From: Cephalopachus bancanus
Taxonomy: Eukaryota > Chordata > Mammalia > Primates > Tarsiidae
Length of the DNA: 64,000 nucleotides
Assembly (NCBI GenBank): GCA_027257055.1
Contig: JAPVLO010000044.1
Span: 2,542,001-2,606,000, forward strand
Direction of reading: 5' to 3'
Part shown: positions 12,517 through 24,084 of the stretch, piece by piece
Layout of the letters: each line of letters starts with the position of its first letter
How positions within the stretch are numbered: the stretch's first letter is position 1
Program-made: the position numbers and the translations under genes
The notes under the pieces: model-generated
Seen by the model: only the letters and a program-made list of their open reading frames with translations
What the model was told of the DNA's origin: nothing
Databases searched by the model: none

Positions 12517-12608
12517 TTAAATTGCACTTCCATTGTACTCTACCAACCTTTCAGGGCTTTGCTAGGAAATTAACACCAAGCTAGAAACAATCTAATCTTC
12601 AAAATGTG

Positions 12609-12835
12609 CAAAGGGGCACAGTGGCTCACACCTGTAATCCCAGCACTTTGAGATACCAAGGTAGGAGGATTGCTTGAGCCCAGGAATTTGAAACAAACCT
12701 GGGCAACATAAGACTTTGTCTCTACAAAAAAATCAAAAAAATTAGCTGAGCATGGTGGCACACACCTATAGTCCCAGCTACTAGGGAAGCTGAGGCAGAG
12801 GCATCACCTGAACCTAGGAGGCGGAGGCTGCAGTC
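12609..12835 (+). mobile_element. AluJ, 3' truncated
   Basis: 'ggcacagtggctcacacctg' starts an old Alu that stops inside the right arm (gcggaggctgcagtca) where L1 sequence begins. The missing 3' part suggests later loss or recombination. Confidence 0.88.
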
Positions 12836-13097
12836 AGTTCCTCTTCTGGGAATATACCCCAAGTAAGTAGAAGCAGGAGCTCTCACAGGTCTCTGCACAC
12901 ACACACGTCCACAGCAGCGTTATTCACAATGACCAGATGTGGAGCAGCTCAGTGGCCATCGGCAGATGAATGAATAAACAAAATGTAGTAAAGACATACG
13001 ATGGAATGCAATCCAACCTAAAAAGAAAAGAAATTCTGACATAGGCTATCATATGGATGAAACTTGAAGATGTCATGCTAGATGAAATAAACCAGTC

Positions 13098-13440
13098 ATG
13101 ATAAAAAAAAAAAATGTGGTACATATACGAGATGGAATATTACACAGCCATAAAGAAGAACAAAATCATGAACTTCGCAGCAACCTGGATGAACTTAGAG
13201 TCTATAGTTTCTGTGAATGATCTTTCACAGAAATGAAGAACTATCATATGTTCTCACTCATAAATGGACTTTGAACAACTATTGTAATACTGTAAGAAAA
13301 GGATTGACAGTGGTGGGAATCTGCCTGGGGAAGGGGGGACATACTTCATCAACAGGGGTACCTGCACAATGAATATTTGCATACCTAACCCTGAATTGCA
13401 CTCCAAATTTTAAAATAAAAATTTTAAAGTTAAAAAAAGA
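13098..13440 (+). mobile_element. Younger, 5'-truncated L1 nested in L1
   Basis: 'atgtggtacatatacgagat' through 'catatgttctcactcata' to an A-rich end (aaagttaaaaaaagaaaaa) is a short 3' L1 copy. An imperfect flanking duplication (aaccagtca / atccagtca) supports target-primed insertion into the older L1. Contains a 9-bp hairpin at 13208-13233. Confidence 0.72.
13208..13233. repeat. Perfect 9-bp inverted repeat in L1
   Basis: tttctgtga (13208-13216) and tcacagaaa (13225-13233) are exact reverse complements around an 8-base loop, where related L1 copies have no such symmetry. Confidence 0.75.
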
Positions 13441-13726
13441 AAAAATCCAGTCACAAAAAGACTATTATTGTATCATTTTACTTACATGAGGCGCCTAAAA
13501 TAGGCAAATAGAGACAGAATGCGATGTGGCTGTATAGTAAATTCGTAAGACTTCATATTGTCCCGATGCCTTGACATCCCCACAAACCTGGACAGCTGAC
13601 CAGGTACACCAATATGAAGCAGGTTCCTGCCACAGTTCCCAAACTCGCCCTTCCCTGATGGTGACCTCATGGCACTCAAGCACACCAGTCAAGTCCCCTT
13701 ATACCTTTTGCTTGTGTACTCCACAC

Positions 13727-14158
13727 CTCTCTCTCTTTGTGTCTCTCTCTCTCCTTTCTCTCTCTCTGTCTCTCTCTTCCTGCCTCTTTCTCTTCTCTTT
13801 CTCTGTCTCTATCTCTCTCTCCTTTCTGTCTCTGTCTCTCTCTCCTCTCCTCTGCTCTCTCTCTATATCTCTGTCTGTCTTTCTGTCTCTCTATGTCTCT
13901 CTCTGTCTGTGTCTCTACCTCTCTCTGTCTCTCTATCTCCTCTCTCTGTCTATCTCTCCTCTCTGTGTGTCTCTCTCTTCTCTCTATCTCTCTGTTTCTA
14001 CCTCATATCTCTGTCTCTCCCCGTGTGTGTGTCTCTCTCTCTCTGTCTCTGTCTCTGTCTCTGTCTCTGACTGTCTGTCTCTGTCTGTCTCTGTCTCCTC
14101 TCTCTGTGTCTCTCCCTCTCTCATATCTCTGTCTCTCTGTCTGTCTCTGTCTCCCCTG
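13727..14158. repeat. CT/GT-rich imperfect simple repeat, ~430 bp
   Basis: Almost pure pyrimidine DNA with interspersed G: ctctctgt, ctgtctct and ctctat units. Purines are nearly absent from the plus strand. It explains the overlapping open frames in three plus-strand phases (Leu/Ser/Cys/Val-rich), which should not be read as proteins. Confidence 0.95.
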
Positions 14159-14374
14159 TCAGTTTCCTACCTGCTTGATCAAACCTGCTCCCTTGTCATT
14201 CTCCAGGGTTGCTCCTTGAATGGCAGACTGTACCTCCCTCTCCAGGACCTGTGAGTATCATAAATTCTGTAATTTCCTATGCCTCTCTGGGTGTAATTTC
14301 CATGGCCATGTTGGAGTGATACCTACAGACCCCGCAAGGGGGCTTACTCCCCCATTTACAACACTGTGAGGGTT

Positions 14375-14578
14375 ACCAGGTGCCGGGGAAGGGAATGTGG
14401 AATGGTTTAATACCTATGGAGTTTCACTGGGGAGAATGGAAAGGTTCTGGAGATGGGTAGTGGTGATGGTTGCCCAACAATGTGTATACATTTATGACAC
14501 AGAATTGTAAACTTAAAAGCTGTTAAAATGACAAGTTTTATGATATGGGCACTTACTACAATTTTTAAAAACTAGACC
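14375..14578 (+). repeat. L1MB-type 3' end
   Basis: 'ggttctggagatgggtagtg', 'gttgcccaacaatgtgtata', 'agaattgtaaacttaaaag' and a final A-rich stretch match the 3' untranslated end of a mid-age mammalian L1. A related end is found at 33290-33420. Confidence 0.7.
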
Positions 14579-14794
14579 ACGTGATTGGTCAAGTGTAAGA
14601 GCTTGTAGGAATCCATGAGACCAGACGAAGCTCCGGGGAGGAGGAGGCTTGTTCTGGTTTACAGCAATGGTGGCAGGGGCAGGAGAACTTAGGTGTCCTG
14701 ACACTTCTGTGATCTCGTATCCCAGATTCATCTTTCCACACAAAGCCCTGTCTTTCTGAGAATCACAAGATCGGCCACTAGGACCACTGACCCT

Positions 14795-14885
14795 CAAGGG
14801 TCACATCTGTAATCCCAGCTACTCAAGAGACTGAGGAGGGAGGGTCACTTGAGCCCAGGAGTTTGAATCTAGCCTGGGTTGGAAA
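14795..14885 (+). mobile_element. FLAM-like Alu fragment
   Basis: 'tgtaatcccagctactcaag' to 'gtttgaatctagcctgg' is a partial left-arm-like sequence with no second arm and no A tail. Confidence 0.6.
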
Positions 14886-16525
14886 GAGCCACAGAGACAG
14901 AGCCCAAGCTTCATCAGAGGATTCCTTAAAGTGACAAACCTTGGCGATTCCCATTTTATAATGCTGACCAATCACTCATAGCAACTGGATGACAGTTCAC
15001 TGAGGAGCTTCATAGACTCCATGCCCCTTGCAGTAAACCTGTTCTGAGTTTCAGTTTCTCCACCCAGACAAAAAGCTCCAGGACTGCCTGCTTTGGGGAC
15101 CTATGTTAGAGCACCCTTTTGACATCTAGGCAGGACGGCAAAAACCTGGCACGTGAATTACCACACCCCCGCCAGTGCCTGTGGCAGATATTACCAATCA
15201 TTCAAGAGTCTGTTCCCCACTGAATAGATAAAGACCTCAGAATCATCATCAACACAGCCTCCAGCTGTCCAATCATCCAGCATTGGCCCTCGAGGTGAGA
15301 CTTATTTGCCAACTGTCATCTACACTAACCCAACACAGTCTGGGATCTTGGAGAAATCTCTCTTGGCCTCAATTTTTTCACCCATAATATGAAATGATTT
15401 TTATGTCCCTGCCAGCTCTATGATCCAATGAATTCCTTAATAGAACTGGACAATTCTATATTGGGGATAATGGAGGGAAATTCTGTTGGTTTCAAGAGAT
15501 ATTCCATGGAGTTTTCAACGTGTTTTTGGCAGTAAATCTGCCTTGCCTTTTTAATTTGTATTAGAGTGGGTCAGAACAGAGTGGGCTCCCAGGACATTGG
15601 GAGTCTGACTGAGAACACCAGATCCCATTCCTTATGAAGCCAGACATTGGGATTTGACTGTGGTCCTGGCCAGCCAGGTTGCTGGTACCCTCTGGGAGCC
15701 ATATCCCCTTTCTGGAAGGCCTAGAGCCAAGGTAATCCTAACCCTTCTCTTTGAGATGAGACAGGACTGCCCCACCCATCACCTCCAAGAAGGAGAGAGC
15801 CAGGATTGACATTTCTGCCCCTCACACTGTCCCCTACTTGTCCTGTCTCCTGTCCTGAGAGGGCAGATATGTTTTTCTAGCAGGACCAAGACAGCCTTTC
15901 TCGTCCGCCTGCTCAGCCAAGCAAGAGGAAGGCATCAGAGGTGGGAGAGGACAGGGCTGCCTGCTTGCCACCAAGCAATGTAGAAGAGAGAACTTTAAAT
16001 CCTGGCCTCCACCGGGAACTGCCTTAATTAGGGTGGCGCCAAGCATGATGCTGTAATTAACTGTGTGTCTGTGTTTCCATCCAAACGCCCATTTCCAGAG
16101 CTTTGTGATCCAGTCTTCTGAAGAGCAGCTCTGGCCAGAAACTTGGCACCAGAAGCCCCAAAGGGGAGGGATGGCCAGTTTTCCCTGGCTCTTCCTTTGC
16201 ATAGCCCCACTCTGGGTGAGTCTTTGGAGGTGGGAGCCATGGGTCCTTCCTCAAAAGGGTGTTTATATGTGCTCGGAGTTCCTGGCTCTGCCTGGTCCTC
16301 AAAGCCAGGAAAACACAAAATTATGGCATCAAAATGAGTTGCCCCTAGCACTGCTGGTCAGGGTGCACACCTGTCAGGTTGTCACAAACAATGTCCATTT
16401 TCCATTATTCTAGTAACTTTGACCTTCTTGGGGAAGCAAACCTCAGCCATCTGTAGCTCTAGGGAAGGATGAGGATCTAGGCTGGCACATCAAAGCGTTC
16501 ATCCCCTGGCCCCACTGACTGGTCC
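14886..16525. other. Repeat-poor stretch, no gene recognised
   Basis: Apart from a weak MIR near 15335, 1.6 kb without identifiable content. Open frames at 15834-16413 overlap on both strands and look like composition effects. Confidence 0.35.
15335..15435 (+). repeat. Weak MIR fragment
   Basis: 'gggatcttggagaaatctct', 'tggcctcaattttttcaccc' and 'ctgccagctctatgatcc' resemble the centre of a sense MIR-family repeat. Confidence 0.5.
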
Positions 16526-17032
16526 TGAAAGGGTGCAGGGAAATGTACCCCAAAATACAGCATGTTGCCTCAAGTTCATTCTGACCTCCCTCCATTCCCT
16601 ACCGTCTCTCCCAAGCCGCTTCCTCTACCTGTTGTCAGGAAAAGAGAGGAAGAATGTCATCAGCCTGGCTCAGCCCTTTTACAAAAGAAGGCTGTCTATC
16701 AGGCTCATTCAGCTTCCAGAGATAACTGTGGACAAGTCACTCTGTTTCCTATCTGCTCATTCCCCCTAACCACGTGTTGCCCCTTCAGTGGAATTTCTCT
16801 TCCTCCCCCTCCCTAACCAGTTTTGCAGAATGCAAGCCCCCGTTCGTCCTGTTACCTCGAGATGGTGTTTTAAGTTTCTGACCTCACTGGGCAGTTGGGT
16901 CTTCATTCTGAAGACTCTCGTGTATACATGTTAAATAAAGTCTGTATGCCTTTTCTCCAATTACCCAACCTTGCCTCATGCCAGGGATTTTTTTCAGTGA
17001 GCTTTTAGGGGGCCGTCAGCTATGCCCTCACA
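16526..17032 (+). mobile_element. Likely solitary ERV1-type LTR
   Basis: About 507 bp that begins TG (tgaaagggtgcaggg) and ends CA (ccctcaca), flanked by gtcc and gtct, a near match to a 4-bp duplication. A polyadenylation signal, aataaa, at 16934-16939 follows 'tcttcattctgaagactctc' and precedes a T-rich downstream part, the U3-R-U5 order of an LTR. No internal retroviral sequence lies next to it. The class is assigned from resemblance to class I LTR ends. Confidence 0.62.
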
Positions 17033-17705
<673 letters not shown>

Positions 17706-17715
17706 GAAGAGATTT

Positions 17716-18012
17716 GAGACAGGGTGTGGTGGTTCATGCCTGTAATCCCAGCACTTTGGGAAGCCAGTCAGAAAGAATACATCAGCCCAAATTTGAGATC
17801 AGAGTGGGTAATATAGTGAGACCTCATCCCTACAAAAACAATCATAAAAATTAACTGGGTATGGTGGTGTGCACCTATAGTCCCAGCTACTCAAGGAACC
17901 AAAGTGGAAGAATCACCTGAGCCCAGGAGGTCAAGGCTGCAATAAACCCCGATCATACCACTGCACTCCTGAGCGACAGAATGATACCCCAACTCAAAAA
18001 AATAAAAATAAA
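17716..18012 (+). mobile_element. AluJ
   Basis: 'gacagggtgtggtggttcat' to 'gacagaatgataccccaactc' with an A-rich tail. The left arm carries a diverged stretch (agccagtcagaaagaatac). Confidence 0.9.
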
Positions 18013-18130
18013 AAAGAGAGAGTTGACTAAAATTAGGTCACTACACAAGCTCTAATTCTGAAACAAAATTCACCTCCAAACTTTTCAGCCACATGTGCCA
18101 ATTAATTACATTTTAAAAATATAAGATTGA

Positions 18131-18246
18131 TCCAGCAGCTTGGAAGGCTGAAGTGCATCGCCTGGGCCCAGCTGGTCAAGGCTGCAGTGGCCGTGAGCAT
18201 GCCACTGCGCTCCAGCCTGGGCGACAGAATGAGACTCCAACTAAAA
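18131..18246 (+). mobile_element. Right-arm-only Alu with 9-bp TSD
   Basis: Only the right arm is present: 'cagcagcttggaaggctga' to 'gacagaatgagactccaact'. The sequence taagattga occurs on both sides (18122-18130 and 18259-18267), which supports a retrotransposed insert rather than a deletion remnant. The end 'gactccaact' and 'gtggccgtgagcatgccac' relate it to the local lineage. Confidence 0.85.
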
Positions 18247-18741
18247 ACTATATATACGTAAGATTGAGTTGGGTTTCTGACTCTTACAACCAAAGAGTCT
18301 CAATGATGCATATTTTTCCCTAATTATAACAGTAATACATACTCCATGGAGACAAGCAAAAAAATTGATAAACACACAAAAGAAAATAAAAATGACTCCT
18401 AATCTCACCACCCAGGAACAATTTTAGATGGAATGGGGATGCGGTTCCTTTAGGCTTGTTTCTGCACATGCACACATATGTGGCTTTCCAGATGAGTACG
18501 TACGCGAACACTGGCGGGTGTCACTCTGTATCAAAGTAGAGCATATGTACGGAAAAGGGCACATGTCACATGAATGCAGCTCAACAAATTCCACAGGTGA
18601 ACACACCCACATTACCAGCTTCCAGCTGAGGAAAGGGAACATTGCTAGCGCCTCACCAGGTGGAACCATGGTCCCTTCCAATCATCCCTCTCCCCCAGCA
18701 GTGATATCATCCTGACCTCCAGCAGCCAAGATTCTTGCTGC

Positions 18742-19010
18742 TTTTTTTTTCAGTCAGAGTCTCACTGTGACACACTCACAGCCACCCCAGCCTCCACCTG
18801 CTGGGCTCAGGTGATCCTTCCACCTTAGCCTTCCAAGTATCTAGAACTGCAGGCACGCGCCACCATACCTGGCTAATTTTTTTATTTATTGTAGAGATGA
18901 GGTCTCGCCATGTTGCCCAGGCTCAGGCAATTGCCTGCAGGCTAAGGCAATCCTCTCACCTCCACCTCCCAAAGTGCTGGGATTATAGGCGTGAGCCACC
19001 ATGCCTGGCC
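18742..19010 (-). mobile_element. Alu, antisense, rearranged left arm
   Basis: 'cagtcagagtctcactgtga' to 'gtgagccaccatgcctggcc'. The A box is ancestral (tggctcacgcctataatcc on the minus strand). The usual 'ctggtctcgaactcctggg' is replaced by 'ctcaggcaattgcctgcagg', which contains a perfect palindrome, caggcaattgcctg. The linker 'ttatttattgtagagatgag' is of the local type. Confidence 0.88.
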
Positions 19011-19019
19011 CTGCTGCCT

Positions 19020-19595
<576 letters not shown>

Positions 19596-19954
19596 TCAAC
19601 AGTAAAAGCGCTGCGTCACAGCTTACAGCAACTGGAGACGCAGTCCCTTTGACTCTTGATCTGCCAGGGACAGGACCACAAAAAGGATATGTCAGCCAAG
19701 GACCCTCAGACCTTTTCTGGTCCATGTTGGAAGAGAACACTGCCCTCTTGGAAATTTGCCTCCCTGATTCTTGGTGGGCAATCAATTTACTTCTCATTTT
19801 GTGCTATTGAAAGCAACGTGACAAGAACATCCCTGTACAGACAGCATTTTGCATGTGGGTGCTTACATCCTATGATAACTTCCTACAAATAGTAGCTCAC
19901 AGCTCTCAAATTCTTTTGACACTATGCTTTTTATGTTGCTTTTTATGGATTTGC

Positions 19955-20040
19955 TCATCTGAGCCTCTTGACAACCCTGAAGTAGGGATTCTTACCCCCA
20001 TTTTACAGAAATTGGACCGCTGTGTCCGAGGGCAAGCACA
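19955..20040 (-). repeat. MIR core, antisense
   Basis: 'cttgacaaccctgaagtagg' and 'cttacccccattttacagaa' are the antisense MIR core. Confidence 0.5.
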
Positions 20041-20252
20041 TTTTCCATCTTGATTCACATGTTCTAGCTGCCTTCCATGTGATTGTGCCAATTAACTCTC
20101 CCCCTGACAGTGCAAAGGGTCCATTTCCCTTCCATGTTACCAATGCTGGATACTATCAATTATTTTAATTGCCAGCAATGGCCAACTGACATGTGAAAAA
20201 TTATAGCTCATTATAGATATTTGTTCATTCCTTTCATTTTTTAGCAAGGGTT

Positions 20253-20740
20253 TTAGTCCATTCAGGCCGCTATTTCAAAATACCATAGGCTGGGTAACGT
20301 ATAAACGACAGAAATGTATTTCTCACAGTTCTGGAGACTGGGAAGTCCAAGATCAAGACGCTAGCAGATGCGTTGTCTGTTTGGTGAGGGCCCATTTCGT
20401 GGCTCATAGATGGTCCCCTCCCGCCATGTCCTCACAGGGTGGAAGGGCCAAGATCAAGACCAAGATCAAGATGCTAGCAGATCTGTCTGTTGAGGGCCCA
20501 TTTCATGGTTCATAGATGGTGTCTTCTTGCTGTGTCCTCACAAGTTGGAGGGGTAAAGTAGCTCTCTGGGGCCTTTTTTAACAAGGACACTAATCCCTAT
20601 CATGAGGGCTGAGCCTCCCAAGGCCTCACCCCCTAAACACCTCCCAAATATCCCACCTCCTTCCACTACATTGATGATGAGATTTAACACATGAATTCTG
20701 ATGGGACACAAGCATTCAGACCACAGCAGCGAGGTTGAAA
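20253..20740 (-). mobile_element. MLT1-type LTR with internal tandem duplication
   Basis: 'ttttagtccattcaggccgc', 'tttctcacagttctggagac', 'tgtcctcacaagttggaggg', 'atgaattctgatgggacaca' and 'cattcagaccacagca' are in the order of an antisense MLT1 (ERVL-MaLR) LTR. The middle is present twice: units start at 20347 and 20460, a period of 113 bp. Confidence 0.8.
20347..20560. repeat. Tandem duplication (113-bp period) in MLT1
   Basis: 'ccaagatcaagacgctagca' (20347) and 'ccaagatcaagatgctagca' (20460) each start a copy that runs through 'gagggcccatttc' and 'tcatagatggt' to 'tgtcctcaca'. The copies differ at several sites, so the duplication is old. Confidence 0.85.
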
Positions 20741-20930
20741 ATCTTGCTTCATGCTGATCAGCCATTTGTGTTTCTTTCCTAAATTGTCTGTTCGTGTCGT
20801 TTGCCAATTTTTCTTTCTGTTGGGGGCACTGGATGTATTTTTGGCATATAACAGTCTTACCTCTTGTCTTTCATGTATACTACAGGTTTTTTTGCATTCT
20901 GAAGGTGATTTTTGTGACATAAGAGCCTGT

Positions 20931-21727
20931 GGAGTCCAGTGGCTTCTTGGCATCTGTTGTACATGATGCTTGTCAATCATTTTCTTTATGACTCCCCGTT
21001 TGTAAAGGGTGTAAGGGTTGGACTAAATCTATGATGCTTTCAGTGTGATCCCGAGATTCCTGAGGGACCCTTGTGTTGGGGGAACATGCCAAGAAGCCTC
21101 AGCCATCTGGATTCCTGACCCGACTCATGGTTCCACCAGACAACATGGGCACCAGCTGAGGTCCCTGTCCCTTGAGATGGGAACCCATCTGCCTTGCCTG
21201 CCGATCAACCAGGTTGGTCTCAACTCCAGCTCTCAGGTCCCCGAGGGAAACCCCGCCTCCCTCAGCCTGTGGAATTCTCCTAGGTTTTCTCCATCACTAC
21301 TGCCCTCCAAGTTCCAATTTGACCCAATCGAGCAATGGGTCATTCTATCCTGCCTTCTGCGTCCTGTTTTGTGTTCTGCCCCAGGTAAGAACCCACCAGT
21401 GCCACTCACACAAAGCTCCCTGTGAACTTGGTCAGTTACAGGAAGGCAGAGGGGGTTATATCACAGTACCACATAGCAAACAACCCCAAACTATGCATCC
21501 CTGTGTTTAAAAGGCCTCCACTTGACATTGTTCCCCCCAGCCTCTTGTCCTCCATCTGGTCTCGGTCCTCTTTCACACACTGGACATCTCTCTTCTTCCT
21601 GTTCTGCCCTCGTTCCCCTAGGACTTTACCAAGAAACTTTATTTTCACCAGTTTAGTGGGCAAGGCATATTTGTCCTCCTCCTGTCGTTTGCCTTGGGAC
21701 CCACTTATGTTTGTGTGGAAGCCATTG
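20931..21727. other. Unassigned DNA
   Basis: No repeat or exon recognised in about 0.8 kb. Plus-strand open frames (21045-21733) overlap one another in different phases and resemble no known protein. Confidence 0.35.
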
Positions 21728-21735
21728 AGTTAGAT

Positions 21736-22689
21736 CCCTGGTTCTCAAAGTGTGGTCCAGAGACCCCCAAGGCTCCCCAAGACCCTCTCGGGGGTTCCAC
21801 AGTCAAATCTACTTTCATAATAACACTGTAGCAGGTTGAATGGTGGTCCCCAAAAAGTATACCCATGCCTTAATTCCCAGAAACTGTGAATGTCATCTTA
21901 TTCTGCAAACAATTTTTTGCAGATGGAATTAAATCAAGGATCTTGAGATGAAGAGATCATCCTGGATTATCTAGATGAGTCCTAAATCCAAGGACAATGT
22001 CCTTGTGAGCTGGGCACACAGTTGAGGAGGCGATGTGAAGATGGAGACATATCGAAGTGATACAGCCACAAGCCAAGAAGTGCAGGCAGCTGCACGAAAC
22101 TGGAAGAGAAAGAGTAGGTCTCCCCTGGAGTCTCTGGAGGAAGCACGACCTGGCGACACCTTGAATGTGAACTTCTGGTCTCAGAACCATCAGAGGATGC
22201 ATTTCTGTTGTAAGTCACCAAGTTGGTGGTAATTTGTTATGGCAGCCCTCAGAAAACTACTACCAATACCGAGACATTCGCCTTTCTCATCTCATGCTCA
22301 CATGAGTGCACGGTGGAGCTTTTCAGAGGGTACATGACATATGGTATTGGAACAAATTGAATGCAGAAGCAGTTATCAGAATCCAGCTGTCTTCTATTAA
22401 GCCCAACATTAGGAGATTTGCAAAAATGAAAAACAATGCCACTCTTCAAACAAATCTTTTTTTGTTTTGGAAAGCCTAGTTTTTTTCCATGTTCAAAAAT
22501 GTTATTTATGTCATCCTAGGATGGGACTTTTAAAAATTGTTTCATATAGATTTTAAAATTTTCTCCATTTTACTTTCTAATATAGTAAATATTGACAGCT
22601 ATGGCCCACATAAACAAAGATTCTTTGGAGTCCTTAATAAATCTAGGAGCATTAAGTGGTCCTGAGATTAAAATGCTTGAGAGCCACTG
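21736..22689 (+). mobile_element. hAT-Charlie-type DNA transposon, split by MLT1
   Basis: The left end, ccctggttctcaaagtgtgg, and the right end, gcttgagagccactg, are terminal inverted repeats of the CAGTGGTTCTCAAA type. agttagat (21728-21735) and aactagat (22690-22697) are a degraded 8-bp duplication, the hAT length. Body landmarks include 'gttccacagtcaaatctac' and 'cccacataaacaaagattc'. It is nonautonomous and inactive. Confidence 0.82.
21827..22268 (+). mobile_element. MLT1-type LTR inside hAT element
   Basis: From tgtagcaggttgaatggtgg to 'gttatggcagccctcagaaa', with 'cctggcgacaccttgaatgt' and 'gcatttctgttgtaagtcac' between. This is the sense order of an MLT1-like MaLR LTR. The host transposon resumes at 'caataccgagacattcgc'. 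Confidence 0.75.
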
Positions 22690-23673
22690 AACTAGATCAT
22701 GTCTCTTTCACCTCCCTCATGGACTCTCGACGCTACCCGTGCAAAATGTGCCAAGCTCGGTTGCATTTGACTGCTGTTGACAGAAAACCCAACTCAGAAT
22801 GGCTTAAACAACAAGAAAAACAAATCACTTCCAAAATAAGTCCAGAGGTTGGGCCTTCTGTGTTTGGTTAATCCATTGATTCAACTGCTTCATCACAACT
22901 ACCCACCACGTTTCTGCTTCTGTCTGCTCTGCCAGCCTCAGAGAGCTGGTTCTCCTCATGGCTACAGGACCGCTGCAGCTGTGCCAAGCATCATGTCCTT
23001 GATAACAAAAGCAGGAAAAGGAAGCACCCCTTCCTTGAGCTTCATTTGGAGCCAAGGAGGCCCCTCCCCTGACTTCCAACTGTCAAGAATATGTCATAGG
23101 CCTGTGTCTGCCCAGGAAAGTGACATTACTATGAGGATTGACTTGGCCTAGGGAAAAACAATCTCCCCTGAAGACAGGACCCTCTGATGAAGGTTTATTA
23201 TCTAGGAAAGGGAGCCAGGCTGTGGGGAGGTAATCACAGTGACTGTCATTGTCACTGGGGACTTTGCATCTCTGGATGCAATAGCCACATCTCATGCCAG
23301 CCTGTCCACCAGTCAGGTGCTTAGCTGCAGCCCAGTGTGTGCCTGGCTGAGCCACCCTGTGCCCCTGCTTCTCAGAGCCACCTCAGTCCCTTGCACTCCA
23401 GGCCCACAGCTCCTTAGCACCTGGCATGGCCAATCCTCCCCCCCACCATACAGAACCACCGATCCTGGCCTCTTATACCTGGGACCGTGCTAGATCAGAG
23501 GCTCTGCACATCCTCCCTGTCCCCAGTCATACTCGGAGACCAGCCTCATCCACTTTGACAGGTGGAAACATTCAGTTCATTCTGGAAAATTCCCTATGCC
23601 TTTCATATCAACCTTCAAGCTCCACATAGTCTTTCTCTGTCAAGAAATGTAAAGTTTTCCTCATCAGGCTCCT

Positions 23674-23678
<5 letters not shown>
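22690..23678. other. Unassigned, probably including an old MER-type repeat
   Basis: 22770-23180 has a repeat-like texture ('tggcttaaacaacaagaaaa', 'gctggttctcctcatggcta', 'ccaagcatcatgtccttg') but I cannot name the family. The rest is unassigned. Confidence 0.35.
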
Positions 23679-23759
<81 letters not shown>

Positions 23760-23771
23760 GCGCGCGCGCAC
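23679..23771. repeat. Compound microsatellite (TC)n(AC)n(GC)n
   Basis: A run of TC dinucleotides with one gtct interruption passes into (AC)n and ends in a short cgcgcgcgc run. Purine/pyrimidine alternation at the right end can favour Z-DNA. Confidence 0.97.
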
Positions 23772-23774
23772 AAT

Positions 23775-23940
23775 GAAGTGATTCTAGTTCTGGAATCTTT
23801 GCTTTGCCACATGCCTACTGTGCAACTTTGGGCATTTAACTTACCTATTCTGAGCCTATGTTTCTTTATGTCTAAGAGGAGGGCAATGATACCCATGTTG
23901 TAGAATTGCTAAGGATTAAATAAGATGATGTGTGGCAAGT
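23775..23940 (+). repeat. MIR
   Basis: 'tctagttctggaatctttgc', 'tactgtgcaactttgggcat', 'ctgagcctatgtttctttat' and 'ctaaggattaaataagatga' give the sense MIR landmarks in order. Confidence 0.75.
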
Positions 23941-24084
23941 CTCTTACTGTCAAGACTCGGAAACTGCCAGTTGTCAGTTTCTGGTTGCATCTCAGCATTT
24001 GTACATTGTTTCAAACCTGAGGGTACCTAAAGCTCCATTTTGCCACCTGAAAGTCATCACACCCTCAGAAGACAGCAGGACAAG

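Larger units (their letters stand above)
12840..13500 (+). mobile_element. Old L1 ORF2/3' fragment split by a second L1
   Basis: 'ctgggaatataccccaagta' to 'gatgaaataaaccagtcatg' is the end of an old L1 ORF2 region. It continues after the nested insert with 'ccagtcacaaaaagactatt' and 'tacatgaggcgcctaaaata'. The two parts join in the order expected of one L1. All reading frames are broken. Confidence 0.75.
20090..20930 (-). repeat. Old L1 ORF2 region, antisense, split by MLT1
   Basis: 'tccccctgacagtgcaaagg' and 'aatggccaactgacatgtga' lie left of the LTR. 'gttgaaaatcttgcttcatg' and 'gccatttgtgtttctttcct' continue to its right in the order expected of an antisense old L1. Confidence 0.58.

Noticed and set aside
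13571..14254. 227-codon plus-strand open frame
   Set aside because: It is translated CT/GT simple repeat; the other two plus-strand phases are equally open over the same bases.
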